This document shows, one piece after another, positions 1 to 9,300 of a stretch of DNA of 48,320 bases; position 1 is the stretch's first letter, and each line of letters starts with the position of its first letter. The stretch comes from Paramacrobiotus metropolitanus. Lineage: Eukaryota; Tardigrada; Eutardigrada; Parachela; Macrobiotidae. The stretch covers positions 1-48,320 of the forward strand of contig NW_026570548.1 in assembly GCF_019649055.1 (NCBI RefSeq), given 5' to 3'. Below the pieces are notes generated by a model. The model saw nothing but the letters and a program-made list of their open reading frames with translations. It did not search any database and was not told where the DNA came from. The position numbers and the translations under genes were made by a program.

Positions 1-686
1 CGAAAACGCATCCCCATTCTCTTTGCGTTCGACAAGACTTTATCCATACAAAGTTGAAAGGTCGCAGGTCCATTTGCAGACTCAAAAGGCATTCTTTGAA
101 ACGGAACATTCCGTCCTGCGTGACGAAAGTTGTCTTATCTTTCGAGGCTGGATCCATTGGGATCTGCAGAAGCCACTTTGTAAGTCCATCTTGCCGTAGT
201 ACTTGTTTCCCGCGCATGCGTCAAGCAGTTCGTCTGGGTTCGGCGGTCGATAGTTGTTCTTTTTCGTCAGCTTGTTCAGCAAAATCGCAATTGACGCAGA
301 ATCTTGTTCCCATAGTTCCGTCGCCATTCTTCTTTGCGGCGAGTACGACCGGAAAACTCCATTCCGCATCGGATGGTTCAATGACATCTTGCTGTAGCAT
401 CTCTTCGATGTGCTTTGTGATGAATTCGACCTTTCCAACTTGTTCTTGCTGGATTGCATTTAACCGGTTTGGCATCGGCTGTGTCAATAGTGTGCGTTAC
501 CCCTTTGACATCGCCATACGGTTTCTTTGACGTGGGGAGAACTTTCCAAAACTCCCAAAATGCGTTTCGCACGTCATTCTTTTGTTCCTCAGTTAGGTCT
601 GGTCCTAACTTTAATCTTTCAATTATGTCGTTCAGTTCTTCTTTCGTCTTTGCATCCACTTCGGGATCTTCAAGGATGTTTTTCAC
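1..686 (-). pseudogene. Reverse transcriptase, N-terminal part, frame-broken and truncated by the window
   Basis: Minus-strand translation gives a lead-in with 'TIDTADAKPVKCNPAR' (686-378), then 'IEEMLQQDVIEPSDAEW' followed by 'FPVVLAAKKNGDG' and 'RFCVNCDF' (487-221), then 'GKMDLQSGF' (near 180). In Ty3/gypsy RTs these are the fingers region, the RFCVDYR-like segment and motif A with its first catalytic Asp. The three pieces lie in three different frames, so at least two frame shifts occur in 600 bases. The YxDD-containing part is outside the window. The enzyme would copy the element RNA into DNA in cytoplasmic particles. Frame changes make this copy non-functional as read, unless they are sequencing errors. 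Confidence 0.75.
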
Positions 687-733
687 GACGGTAGCCGAGT
701 TGACCTTTACATTCTCGAGGTGTTCGTAATGTT

Positions 734-1735
734 CTACGTAACCGAGAAATTGGCCCTCCTTACGGTCTTTCGGCTTTTGCTTCGGTTTTCGATAATAATT
801 TCAAATCGAGTGCCGTTATGGTCCGTGACTCCCGTTCTCGGTTGGACTTCATTATCCTTTTGAGGAGTTGCTGTATACATCAGCTTCTGATTCCGTGGTA
901 CATGAGCGCCCATCTTGACCTTTACGCGTGTGCCGAGGTTTGGTCTCAGCTTAACTCGTTGGTCGCTGTAAACCTTGATCGCTCCTTCTGGGATTCTTGC
1001 TTTCTGCACTTTAATTCTTCGAACAATGATCTCTTTCTCTTGTTGTTCGTTCTTTTCATCGTCTTCGTCGAGGTCAAGCAGATCTTCTTGATCCGAAAGG
1101 TCACTCACTCCGGAATCTTCAGAAGTGGTAGAGTTATCGCTCGTGCTCGAAAATTCCGAGTCAGATTCGCTGCTATTGTTAGCTTCAAGCTCTTGACCTT
1201 TGCTCTTTTTCTCAATTGGTCGCTCGTCGACGCCTTCATCTTCACTTTCTGTTGTAAGGTCATCGCTTTCATCCTTGGGAGCGCTAAGTTTTTTAGCTTT
1301 TCGTTTTTCGGGCAGAGGTTTGTCCGTTTCCTTGGACTTCCGTCCGTTTCGTGCAGCTATCCTTGGATTTGTTCGTGTTGCGCGAATCCTTGCTCGTGAC
1401 CTATCCCTTTCATCGTCTTCCGAGCTATCATCTGCTTGAGCGGTATTCTGTGACCTTTTTGCTTTTCCAACTGGCGGCCCTTCCTCGCCGGTTTCAGGTG
1501 ACCTTTCGTCAACTTTCGGAACTGACCTTTCTGGCTCTTCTTCCAGCATCGCGTTTAGTGACCTTTCGTTCTTCTCGGTTGGCGGCCTTTCCTCGCCATT
1601 ACCGAGTGACCTTTGTAGTGAAGCCACTAACGACGCTGCTTTCTTTTCTTGCGGCGACATTTGAGCCTTTTTTGCCTCTGTTACCGGGATTCCGTTTTCC
1701 TTGTCCCGAATCGCCTGGTTCAGTTCCTTGATCAT
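734..1735 (-). CDS. Retrotransposon pol linker ORF (protease-RT connector), acidic repeat-rich
   Basis: A 333-residue open frame between protease and RT. Residues about 1-230 are low-complexity, with 'ERPP' and 'ERSP' repeats and an acidic Ser/Asp/Glu tract near 170-230. The last 100 residues, including 'VKLRPNLGTRVKVKMGAHVP', look like the folded connector that precedes RT in gypsy-type Pol. The ATG at 1735 is probably internal: codons upstream stay open and join the preceding ORF by a frame change near 1850. The sequence is dense in AAAGGTCA motifs, read here mostly as Arg-Ser in ERSP. No independent function is recognisable. Confidence 0.5.
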   Translation of the reverse strand: MIKELNQAIRDKENGIPVTEAKKAQMSPQEKKAASLVASLQRSLGNGEERPPTEKNERSLNAMLEEEPERSVPKVDERSPETGEEGPPVGKAKRSQNTAQADDSSEDDERDRSRARIRATRTNPRIAARNGRKSKETDKPLPEKRKAKKLSAPKDESDDLTTESEDEGVDERPIEKKSKGQELEANNSSESDSEFSSTSDNSTTSEDSGVSDLSDQEDLLDLDEDDEKNEQQEKEIIVRRIKVQKARIPEGAIKVYSDQRVKLRPNLGTRVKVKMGAHVPRNQKLMYTATPQKDNEVQPRTGVTDHNGTRFEIIIENRSKSRKTVRRANFSVT

Positions 1736-1745
1736 CTGAGCTAAC

Positions 1746-3539
1746 TCATACGGTGTATGTGAGGGTTCCTCTTCTTCGGCGCCTGTGCCGTTTTCTTGAG
1801 CAGCACTTGTGCTGACCTCTTGTTCTTTTTTCTTTGGTTTCTTCGGCGCTTGTGCCGTTATCTTTGTTCTTTTCTTCTTCGGCGCTTGTGCCGCTTTCTT
1901 TTTCAGCGCTTGTGCCGTGACCTTTCGGTCTCTTATCGCCGATAAAGACGCAATTTGCCATCAGTTCTTCTGTAGTCCAGTCATTGTTCGGTACCGTCTC
2001 ATACATGCACCAAGTATCTCCGCCTCTTTCGGGATACTCCACTCCATCTGGATCTGGTGCAAAGGTCACCTTCTTTTTTCTCAGATAGCCAAATAATCCG
2101 AGTACGCGTCTTTTTCGCGTGACCTTTAATTCAGGGATTTCTCCTGTATATATCGGTACTTCTTCGAGGATTTTGCCCCATTGTTTGTTCCATTCTCTTA
2201 AATTTCCCTTTTTGAGGCAGGCCTGGTAATGGTCAAATAATTCGTACATTACTGTGCCGAGTCCGATTGGGAAAATGATCGCTCGTCCTTGACCTTTCCA
2301 TAGGTAATTGACTCTGAATTCCCAGAATAAGTCAACCCTAGCTTGTTCCCATATTTCGTTCTCTTCCATTGCTCGTCGCCTTTCTCTGTCGAGCTTTGTA
2401 ATCGGGTTTGTATACCATGGGTCGCTTTTATCCGCTTTTTCGGGAATGAAGTTGTCCGCTTCTTGCTGCCAATGATGGAGCCACTTCCCTCTGGAGATGA
2501 TGTAGTTCTTGACTACCGATAACCATTCTCGATAACATTGCCAAAGGTAAGTTGCTTTTGACAGTTCCGGCATGGGAAGTGTTCGCATAATCGACTTGAC
2601 CTCTTTCTCTTCTTGTCTTTTATGACGTGCAATTGCTGCATTGCATTTCGGCCACTCCGAAAGGTCATCTTGTGTCATTTCTTGCATGCATTTTGCACAT
2701 CTTTCTTGAGGTCGCGCTATCGAAAGGTCATCGCTGTCGTGCCAATCGTGATGGCAAGAGGTTGCTCTCTCTTCCGCAGTCCATTCTCTCGGTTTGCGGG
2801 AAATGACGCGATTGTTCCCTTCCGGCATCCGTTGTCTCGGTTCGGGACGGGCGATAACTCGCTTATCCGTTTCTCCGGAATCGGTATCTGTCCATTCGTC
2901 ATCTTTTTCGATTTCGATTACGCTGTTATCTGATGATATTTCGATGACTTCGATTTCTTCATCTGCAGAGCGTGGTTCGGAAGTAAGACGACGACTACTC
3001 TCTGCTACCTCTTTGCGCAGGCGCGTGTCTCGACCTTTCATCCGCCCTCTTGCTTTATCACGTGGTTCGAAAGTGTGTTGAGCACCATGCTCCGTTTTCC
3101 TTGCATCCAGTTGCTTTATGGCTTGATGTCGTATTTCCGAGAATAGTGCTCTTTCGTCGCTGTTCATCAGTCCTGGCTCTGTCCTGGGCCCAACCATTCT
3201 CGTGCCCAGTGCCTCTGGTACTGGGAGTAGCCTTGACCACTCCATTCCTGGCACTAGCGACTGTTTCTTTGCAATCAGTGCTTCTGCTTGCATTATCTTG
3301 ATTTGTTTCATCGTTGGTGACCTTTGATTTCCTTTAGACTTCGGTGACCTTTTGCTTCTTTCAGCATTTTCTAATCCCTGTGCCTCTGGTACTGGGATTA
3401 GATTTTCACCATTCTCATTTTGCTTATTTTCTTTCGATCCCTGTGCCTCTGGTACTGGGATAGCCGTTACTTGAATTATTTCTTGGTTGAAGTTCGGTGA
3501 CCTTTCCTGCATTAACTTTTGCGGATGATTTTGGCTCAT
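1746..3539 (-). CDS. Retrotransposon pol linker ORF with PVPEAQG and GTSAEE repeats
   Basis: A 597-residue open frame that overlaps the end of the protease frame by about 115 bases. It contains three copies of a P-V-P-E-A-(Q/L)-G peptide near residues 28, 48 and 107, ERSP repeats, an acidic stretch around 195-225, and a possible zinc-binding cluster 'CHHDW...CAKCMQ...CNAAIARH' around 263-310. A C-terminal GTSAEE repeat runs into an Arg-rich tail that looks like the wrong frame: in the next frame the repeat continues and joins the 734-1735 ORF. The peptide repeats coincide with DNA hairpins (see findings). I do not recognise a family. Confidence 0.45.
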   Translation of the reverse strand: MSQNHPQKLMQERSPNFNQEIIQVTAIPVPEAQGSKENKQNENGENLIPVPEAQGLENAERSKRSPKSKGNQRSPTMKQIKIMQAEALIAKKQSLVPGMEWSRLLPVPEALGTRMVGPRTEPGLMNSDERALFSEIRHQAIKQLDARKTEHGAQHTFEPRDKARGRMKGRDTRLRKEVAESSRRLTSEPRSADEEIEVIEISSDNSVIEIEKDDEWTDTDSGETDKRVIARPEPRQRMPEGNNRVISRKPREWTAEERATSCHHDWHDSDDLSIARPQERCAKCMQEMTQDDLSEWPKCNAAIARHKRQEEKEVKSIMRTLPMPELSKATYLWQCYREWLSVVKNYIISRGKWLHHWQQEADNFIPEKADKSDPWYTNPITKLDRERRRAMEENEIWEQARVDLFWEFRVNYLWKGQGRAIIFPIGLGTVMYELFDHYQACLKKGNLREWNKQWGKILEEVPIYTGEIPELKVTRKRRVLGLFGYLRKKKVTFAPDPDGVEYPERGGDTWCMYETVPNNDWTTEELMANCVFIGDKRPKGHGTSAEKESGTSAEEEKNKDNGTSAEETKEKRTRGQHKCCSRKRHRRRRRGTLTYTV

Positions 3540-3850
3540 CGTCTTCAGCTTCAGTTTCTCTTTCTTCCTCGTCGTGTCCGTCTATCAGGACGAATTTCTT
3601 TGCGAGGAAGTCGAATCCCAGTAGGACTTGGACGTCGTCTGACGCTGGTCTGACGTAGAATGAGTGTTGACTGGTTTTCCTTCTTAAGGTCACTGGTGCT
3701 ACGCAGTAGTGCGTTACTTCAAAGCCTGACGTTCCACTGATCCCTTTGATCATCACCTTCTTTTTCGGTGGAAGTCTGACAGTCTGGAGGCCGTTCCTCT
3801 CTCGCAGAACTGTTGACAAATCAAAGACGTCTCTGCGCCAGTGTCAAGCA
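3424..3850 (-). pseudogene. Retroviral-type aspartic protease domain of the retrotransposon, frame-broken at the active site
   Basis: The active-site motif LDTGAET is encoded at about 3840-3815, and the C-terminal flap/helix motif 'VLLGFDFLAKKFVLIDG' at about 3615-3565. Retropepsins normally carry D(T/S)GA followed about 60-80 residues later by an (I/L)LG(x)DFL motif, so both halves of a retropepsin are present. The motif is in a different frame from both its upstream neighbour (ORF ending at 3844) and its downstream continuation (3819-3424), which share a frame. Two compensating shifts therefore flank the catalytic Asp, the first at a run of six A (minus strand). As read, no single protein carries a complete protease. 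Confidence 0.7.
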
Positions 3851-5595
3851 TTGCCATGACCTTTTTTATTCCCAATTTTGACTTCATGTGTATAAGCTTC
3901 GATCCGTTTCGGTAAGTTTCCATCTTCGAGTTTCAAGACTCTTATTCTACACTTGACTGGGATTGGTGCAGCGTGCTTGCTCTCTATCAGACCTTTTGAG
4001 CTCCAACGATCTATCCGTTTCGGTACGTCGGGTCGCACATCTGAGAACTTTTCGATCCTTTTTGACTTCGGTAAGATATTCGCTTGCTCCTTCGCAGCGT
4101 TTTCTTTACCCGTGACCTTTGCCACTTCGCACGTCAAACCCTTCTCTTGTGCGTTCTCGTGACCTTTTATCACTTGCGCAATAACTTCGTATTGTGACTT
4201 TTCATTGCGCACGTCTTTAGACGGCTTATCTTGCAACTTTGCCATTATCTCTTGCGTAATTTCATCCGCAAAGGTCATCTCGTCATCTTCACTCTTCTTC
4301 TCTGGTGACCTTTCGTACACAACCATCTTATGGTCGTTTTCTTTCATCCAATCTGTAATTTTCTTCGCAATTTCGTTATTCGTGCGAGTTGGATCGATTT
4401 GAGATGACAATCCGTCAGTTCTTGGCGGTGACCTTTCGTTGTCATTCCGGATTGCCTCTGTCATGTCATACGACTTCTCCTTCTGCGGAGTTTGCGCTAA
4501 GTCCGGTGACCTTTCCGGTCTTGACATGAAAAATCCGCCATTTAGTGACCTTTGTAAAGGTACTTTCTCACCATACTGAGGCGGTAATTCACCCTTCTCA
4601 ATCCGCTCTCGAAACTGACGGTTATTTTCGTCGCATTGGACTTTCTCTTTCCAGTAGTCTTGTACTTTCGGTTGTGAAGCTTTAACCATTTCCTCGAGAT
4701 GTTTTCTCATCCGCCAATCTTGTTTCTCTCTTTCCTCCCAGTAAGCTTCTCTGGAATTTCTCACGTCTTGCGGTGACCTTTGCGGCGGAGGAACTGGTTT
4801 CCACATACCGTGCCGTCCATTCGGTCTGTAAGCGACTTTTTGCCACTCCATCTTCTGTTGTAGAGTGTTTGCCTCATCGAGAGAGTCATCTGAGACTTGC
4901 TGTGCCCCTTCGCTCTGTTTCACTGTTTGCTGCGCCATTCGCAGAGTCAAGTTACTTTCTTGACCTTTCGGTTCATCGGCGACTTCACCGTGACCTTTCT
5001 CTTTCAGTGACTCTTGAGTCTGCTGCACTGGCAATCTCTCGTGACCTTTCACTTCTTCAACTCTCGCTTGAGGTGACCTTTCGGTCTCTTGCGCTCCTTG
5101 CGCAGTCACGGCCCTTCCGTGATCTTCCTCGGCAGCTCTTGCTTGAAATACTTTTGCCATCTGCTCAAGGAATTTCGGTCTATCCGGACCGCCTTCGTGC
5201 GTTCGTTGTACGGTTACGGTCATTCCGTCAAATTCAAACGTATTTTCGACGAACTTTCGGAATCTCGCGTGATGTGTTTCATCATCCTCTTCGCTTGAGA
5301 TTTCCGCTTGCGTCTTTCGCAGAGTAGCTTCACTCTTCCTCGCGGTTGCTTTCCGCGGTGACCTTTGGGTCTGCTGTCCTTGCAGCGTCACGTTACTTTC
5401 GTGACCTCCTTGGTTTGCAGTTACTTTCTGCTGTCCCGGATGCAGAGTTGAGGCCCTTCCGTCAACCCTGTTCCCCGCAGTTACTTTCTGCGGTGACCTT
5501 TCGGTCGGCCCCGGTTGAGTCAAGTTACTTTCTTGACTCCCCGCAGTTACTTTCTGCGGTGACCTTTCGGTCAAATTCTTCCGTCCTTGCGGCAA
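3844..5595 (-). CDS. Retrotransposon spacer ORF upstream of protease, rich in ERSP/KVTAG repeats
   Basis: A 583-residue open frame between the gag tail and the protease. It has no good ATG at its 5' end, so it is probably part of the gag-pol polyprotein reached by frameshift. Residues 1-80 carry repeated ERSPQKVTAG-type peptides; ERSP recurs throughout. The centre is charged and Gln-rich and predicted unstructured. The C-terminal 75 residues ('HAAPIPVKCRIRVLKLEDG' onward) look folded and lead into the protease, as the beta-strand before the DTGA loop does in retropepsins. The repeats are also DNA hairpins and AAAGGTCA sites, so the peptide repetition may be a by-product of nucleotide repetition. 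Confidence 0.5.
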   Translation of the reverse strand: MPQGRKNLTERSPQKVTAGSQESNLTQPGPTERSPQKVTAGNRVDGRASTLHPGQQKVTANQGGHESNVTLQGQQTQRSPRKATARKSEATLRKTQAEISSEEDDETHHARFRKFVENTFEFDGMTVTVQRTHEGGPDRPKFLEQMAKVFQARAAEEDHGRAVTAQGAQETERSPQARVEEVKGHERLPVQQTQESLKEKGHGEVADEPKGQESNLTLRMAQQTVKQSEGAQQVSDDSLDEANTLQQKMEWQKVAYRPNGRHGMWKPVPPPQRSPQDVRNSREAYWEEREKQDWRMRKHLEEMVKASQPKVQDYWKEKVQCDENNRQFRERIEKGELPPQYGEKVPLQRSLNGGFFMSRPERSPDLAQTPQKEKSYDMTEAIRNDNERSPPRTDGLSSQIDPTRTNNEIAKKITDWMKENDHKMVVYERSPEKKSEDDEMTFADEITQEIMAKLQDKPSKDVRNEKSQYEVIAQVIKGHENAQEKGLTCEVAKVTGKENAAKEQANILPKSKRIEKFSDVRPDVPKRIDRWSSKGLIESKHAAPIPVKCRIRVLKLEDGNLPKRIEAYTHEVKIGNKKGHGNA

Positions 5596-5853
5596 TCTTT
5601 TTACACCCTTCTCTTGACCTTTACGAGCCCCTTCGCTCGATTTCGAGTTACTTTCTCGAATCCTCGGATTTCTTTTCCGGGTCTTTGCGTTACTTTCTCA
5701 GCATCCCTTTCTCGCTGCGGTCTTTGCCTGCAACGGAGCACCTTGCTCCTCTATATCCGGTGGTTTCGGTTCCGGACGATCAGTAGGCTCACCGGCGCCT
5801 ACTGACCTTGAACGTTTCCCTGGGCCATTCCCTGAACCGGCGCACCTTGCGCC
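4946..5853 (-). repeat. Array of short hairpins with conserved loop and co-varying stems
   Basis: Plus-strand coordinates. Loop TTACTTT with stems: GTCAAG/CTTGAC (4946-4964), GTCACG/CGTGAC (5387-5405), GCAG/CTGC (5417-5431), CCGCAG/CTGCGG (5475-5493 and 5541-5559), GAGTCAAG/CTTGACTC (5517-5539), TTCGAG/CTCGAA (5642-5660). Variant loop TTGCTTT: CGCGG/CCGCG (5341-5357). Related hairpins: TGCGC/GCGCA around TCCTT (5090-5104), TCACGG/CCGTGA around CCCTT (5106-5122), CTGC/GCAG around TGTCCTT (5371-5385), CGAGC/GCTCG around CCCTTC (5624-5639), GGAGCA/TGCTCC around CCT (5735-5749), GGCGCA/TGCGCC around CCT (5839-5853). In the element's RNA the loops read AAAGUAA, AAGGG, AAGGA and AGG. Confidence 0.8.
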
Positions 5854-6381
5854 TGACCGGCACCATTCGCCGGGGCGAAGTTAAAGCCTCCGCCTTGCTG
5901 ACCGAAACCGTTCTGGTTCCCACCGACGAAGCCGCCTTGCTGCCCGCCGAAGTCGCCCTGGCCACCTTGACCGGCGAAATTGCCCTGGCCACCTTGACCG
6001 GCAAAATTCTGGCCACCTTGACCACCGTTATTCCACTGGCTCTCCAGACCAGCACCGTTCCATTGGCCACCTTGACCACCACCATTCCATTGGCCACCGC
6101 CGTAATTTCCGCGATTGCCGCCACGGCCTCTTCTCTTCCTCGGAAGCCTCCTCTCACCGGACCATATCCGCCATTTCCTCCGCCTTGGCCACCGTGACCG
6201 GCGAAGTTGCCTGGCCTCCGGCAGGATTTCCTTGGCCACCTTGACCACCGGGGTTGTACCAGAAATTACCCTGGCCGCCTTGATTGACAGCAGTTGGCCT
6301 GGCCACCTTGACCGGCATACCGTCCACCTTGGCGTGATTGTGGCACATAACCATTTGCCATTGCGTTGCGCCATCCACCAT
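5799..6381 (-). pseudogene. Gly/Gln/Asn-rich gag tail, spread over two reading frames
   Basis: Continues gag downstream of the CCHC knuckle. Minus-strand translation is built of GGQGGQ, QWNGGGQGG and NFAGQGGQG type repeats. The repeat starts at the very end of the main gag frame (stop at 6266), continues in a second frame (6381-6154) and finishes in a third (6374-5799). The repeat-rich DNA is a likely place for slippage. Such Gly/Gln-rich tails are typical of RNA-binding, phase-separating nucleocapsid extensions; that role is inference. Confidence 0.5.
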
Positions 6382-9300
6382 GATTGTTACGCAGCATCAA
6401 CCATTCTTCATACACGACCCTGTTGGGGTTCTGATTCCACGGTGTTCCCGCAAACGAACACGCTTGCGTGTGGTGGTTACCGTACATGCAGTTCTGGCAT
6501 GTCAGCGCGTTATTGGCCACCCATCCGTCGATCATGGTGAACAGGCGCTCTACTCGCGACCCGTATCGTGGTCCTTGATTTCCTTGTCCACGGTTCGGTC
6601 GGAAGTTTCCTTGATTTCCTCCGCCACCGTTGAATCCTTGGCCGGCAAAGCCCGGATTCCCTTGAGCCATTCCCTGACCGCCAAGCCCTCCATTCAGGGC
6701 ATTTCTTTGCACGTTTCCTTGTGGATTCTGTTTTGGCCTTGCTGCTTGCTGAGCTGATGCTTGGATCGCCGCGATCGCAGGCTTGGTCGCTTCTTGGACC
6801 GCTGTCTGTATCGCCGCGATCGTCGCGTACGATATCTGACCTTCATTTCGCTCGTTGTCAAAGGTCACCTCTTGAGTGCCTAAAGGCGGAAATTCCGTGT
6901 TATATCTTGGTACCTGCGCCGAGTACGACTGGTTCTGTCGCCCATTCGCGACTTCTTCGATCTGGCGCGATCGGATGATCACGCAATCATCTTGGACTCG
7001 GTTGCCTCTCGTGACCTTATACTTTTCTTCGCCAGTCGACCAGGTGCGGAAGAATTCCTTGATATCCATTGGGTTATGGAATTTCTGTGCTCGAAGTGCC
7101 TTATAAAGGTCACTGTCGTTCTTACATCCTTGAATCAGGAATCCGATAGCCTGCTTCTCAGTTATGATCCGTTTCGACTTGAAGCGCATGATCGCCTGAT
7201 AGAACTGGTCAAGCGTTTCTTTGCCAGCCTCGAACTTTCTTGTCATCGCTTCTCTTAAGGCGTTGACCCCTTCGTCACGATCGCCAAAATGTTCTTTGAA
7301 CTTCGTCATCCATTCGTCGACGGTTAGTTCTTCCGCCTCTTCCTCATCATCAATTTCTCTTTCCGCATCAAACCATGCCTTCGCGTCCCCTTTGACTGCG
7401 TTGGCGACTTCCAGCATCATTGCTGCATCCGAAAGGTCATACGTCTTCTGAGTCTCCTTGACCTGACGGATCCAACCAAGTAAAGCTTCTCGGTTGCCGT
7501 TGTAGTCGATCAACGCGGATTTTCGGGCCATGGCTCTCATGTAACCTCTGAATTCCCGTTCTTCGCGACGGAGTCGCTGTGCTTCAGCGTGGTATTCCGC
7601 GCGGTACTCTCTTTCTCGCCTCTCCTCTTCACGAGCTACCCTTTCCTGCTCGTTTTGGCGAACTCGTGGATCTTCATGATTGTCTGGCTGATGGTCAGAT
7701 TTGTAGACGATTGTTTCCCTCGGTCCTGTTTCTTGTTGCCGAGGATTGACCCCACCGATCGGTCCTGAGTGCCCCTTCGCCAACTCAGTATCGTCGGTGA
7801 CCTTTTCAGCTTTGACCTTATCTTCATCATGGCCGTCGCTTCGGCCAGTCCCCGTCTTTAAGGGAGCTTGGAAATGGAAGCTACCTTCGACGGTGTGGAC
7901 TTCGCCATATCCGGGGGGTGGAGATTCGATCCGTTCCGGCTGTTTTGCCTCTCCTTCCTTTTGTTTTGCCGACCGTTTTAAAGTTTTAATTTCTTCCTCT
8001 CTTTGTTTGACTGTCTGCTGCAGCTGCTTTACGGTTTCGTTTGCGTCTTTCCTGAGCTTCTCATAATCGTTGTTTGCTTCGGTGACCTTTCTCATTTGCT
8101 CGAGGATTGTACTTGCTCGATTATCGAGAGTCTTATCGAGATCCATTTTTGCTGCTTTTAGGATCTCAGCTTCTGCTTCCAACCGTGTGATACGATCCGC
8201 TCTGTCTGCGAGGGTCCTTCCTCTCGCTTGGCACTCTTCCTCGACTACTTTCAGTTGGGCTTTTAGTTCCGTAATTTTATCATCCTTTTCCATTACGGAA
8301 GTAGCCAATCCGACTGATTCGTCGCTCAATTTGGCGATCTCTTCTTTTTGTTTTTCATTTTCTGTCTTTCCTTCTTTATTCACGACTTCTAGGACAGTGA
8401 CCCGTTCGTCACACCGTTGTGCTTCCTTCAACCACTTCTTTGCTTCTTTCTTTTGGTTGTCGATTTCGTCATTGAGTCGCTTGAATTCAGTTTTTGTTAT
8501 TTCGGCCAGTTCAAGCAGTTCCTTTGCTGCTTGATCTCTCTGGTTTTCCGCTTCGTTGTGTTTCCTTTTCATCTCTTTTAATTCTGTTTGTAACGTGTTG
8601 ACAAGGTCTTCGCGTAATTTAAGGTCATCCTTCAATTTCGAGATGTCAGCCGTCAAACTGGTGACCTTTCCGGTGAACTTCGTCGCATTTGCTAGAGATT
8701 CGTCACGTTTCTTCTCGGCCTCCTTGACCTTTGACTGTAAAAGGTCACGCTCATTTTTCAATTCTGCTATTTCCTGTGACCTTTCAGCTGCTTCCTCGGA
8801 CAGACCGTCTTCTTCTGCGGTGAGTATGCCTTCCGCGTCTCGATCTTCGACCATTTTCCTCAGATCCTCTGCAGCTTTTTTCTGACCTTCAAATCTGACT
8901 TTCCATTGTTGCGCTTCATCTTCGAACGTGACCTTTTCTTGTTCCATCACGCTCAATCTGGCTTCGACTTCAAAGGTTTTGTTGCATTGGTCCCGTATCG
9001 CAGCGAAAGCTTGCGCTTCCTTTTCGTCGAGGAGTTGTTCTAGTTCCTTGACACGCTGCTTTAATCCATTCATTACGGATGTTTTTGGTGATGGTGACCT
9101 TTGGTCCGGGTCGTCGGCTCTTCCTGACGCCATTCCTTCAAAGGTCTCTTCTGGCTTGTCCTGGAGGGTCGTATCAAACATCCCTTTCGTTAAGTTTGCC
9201 TCCTTCATTGCCGTATGGAAAGACGTCTGTACCGTCGTTTCGTCTTCATCGTCAGTGTAAAACTTGTCACTTGACGTGGGGCTGGTACCGTTCTCTTCCA

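Noticed and set aside
818-1731. Plus-strand ORFs of 126-193 codons opposite the retrotransposon
   Set aside because: Ser/Leu/Phe-rich shadows of the minus-strand Lys/Glu/Arg-rich coding frames.
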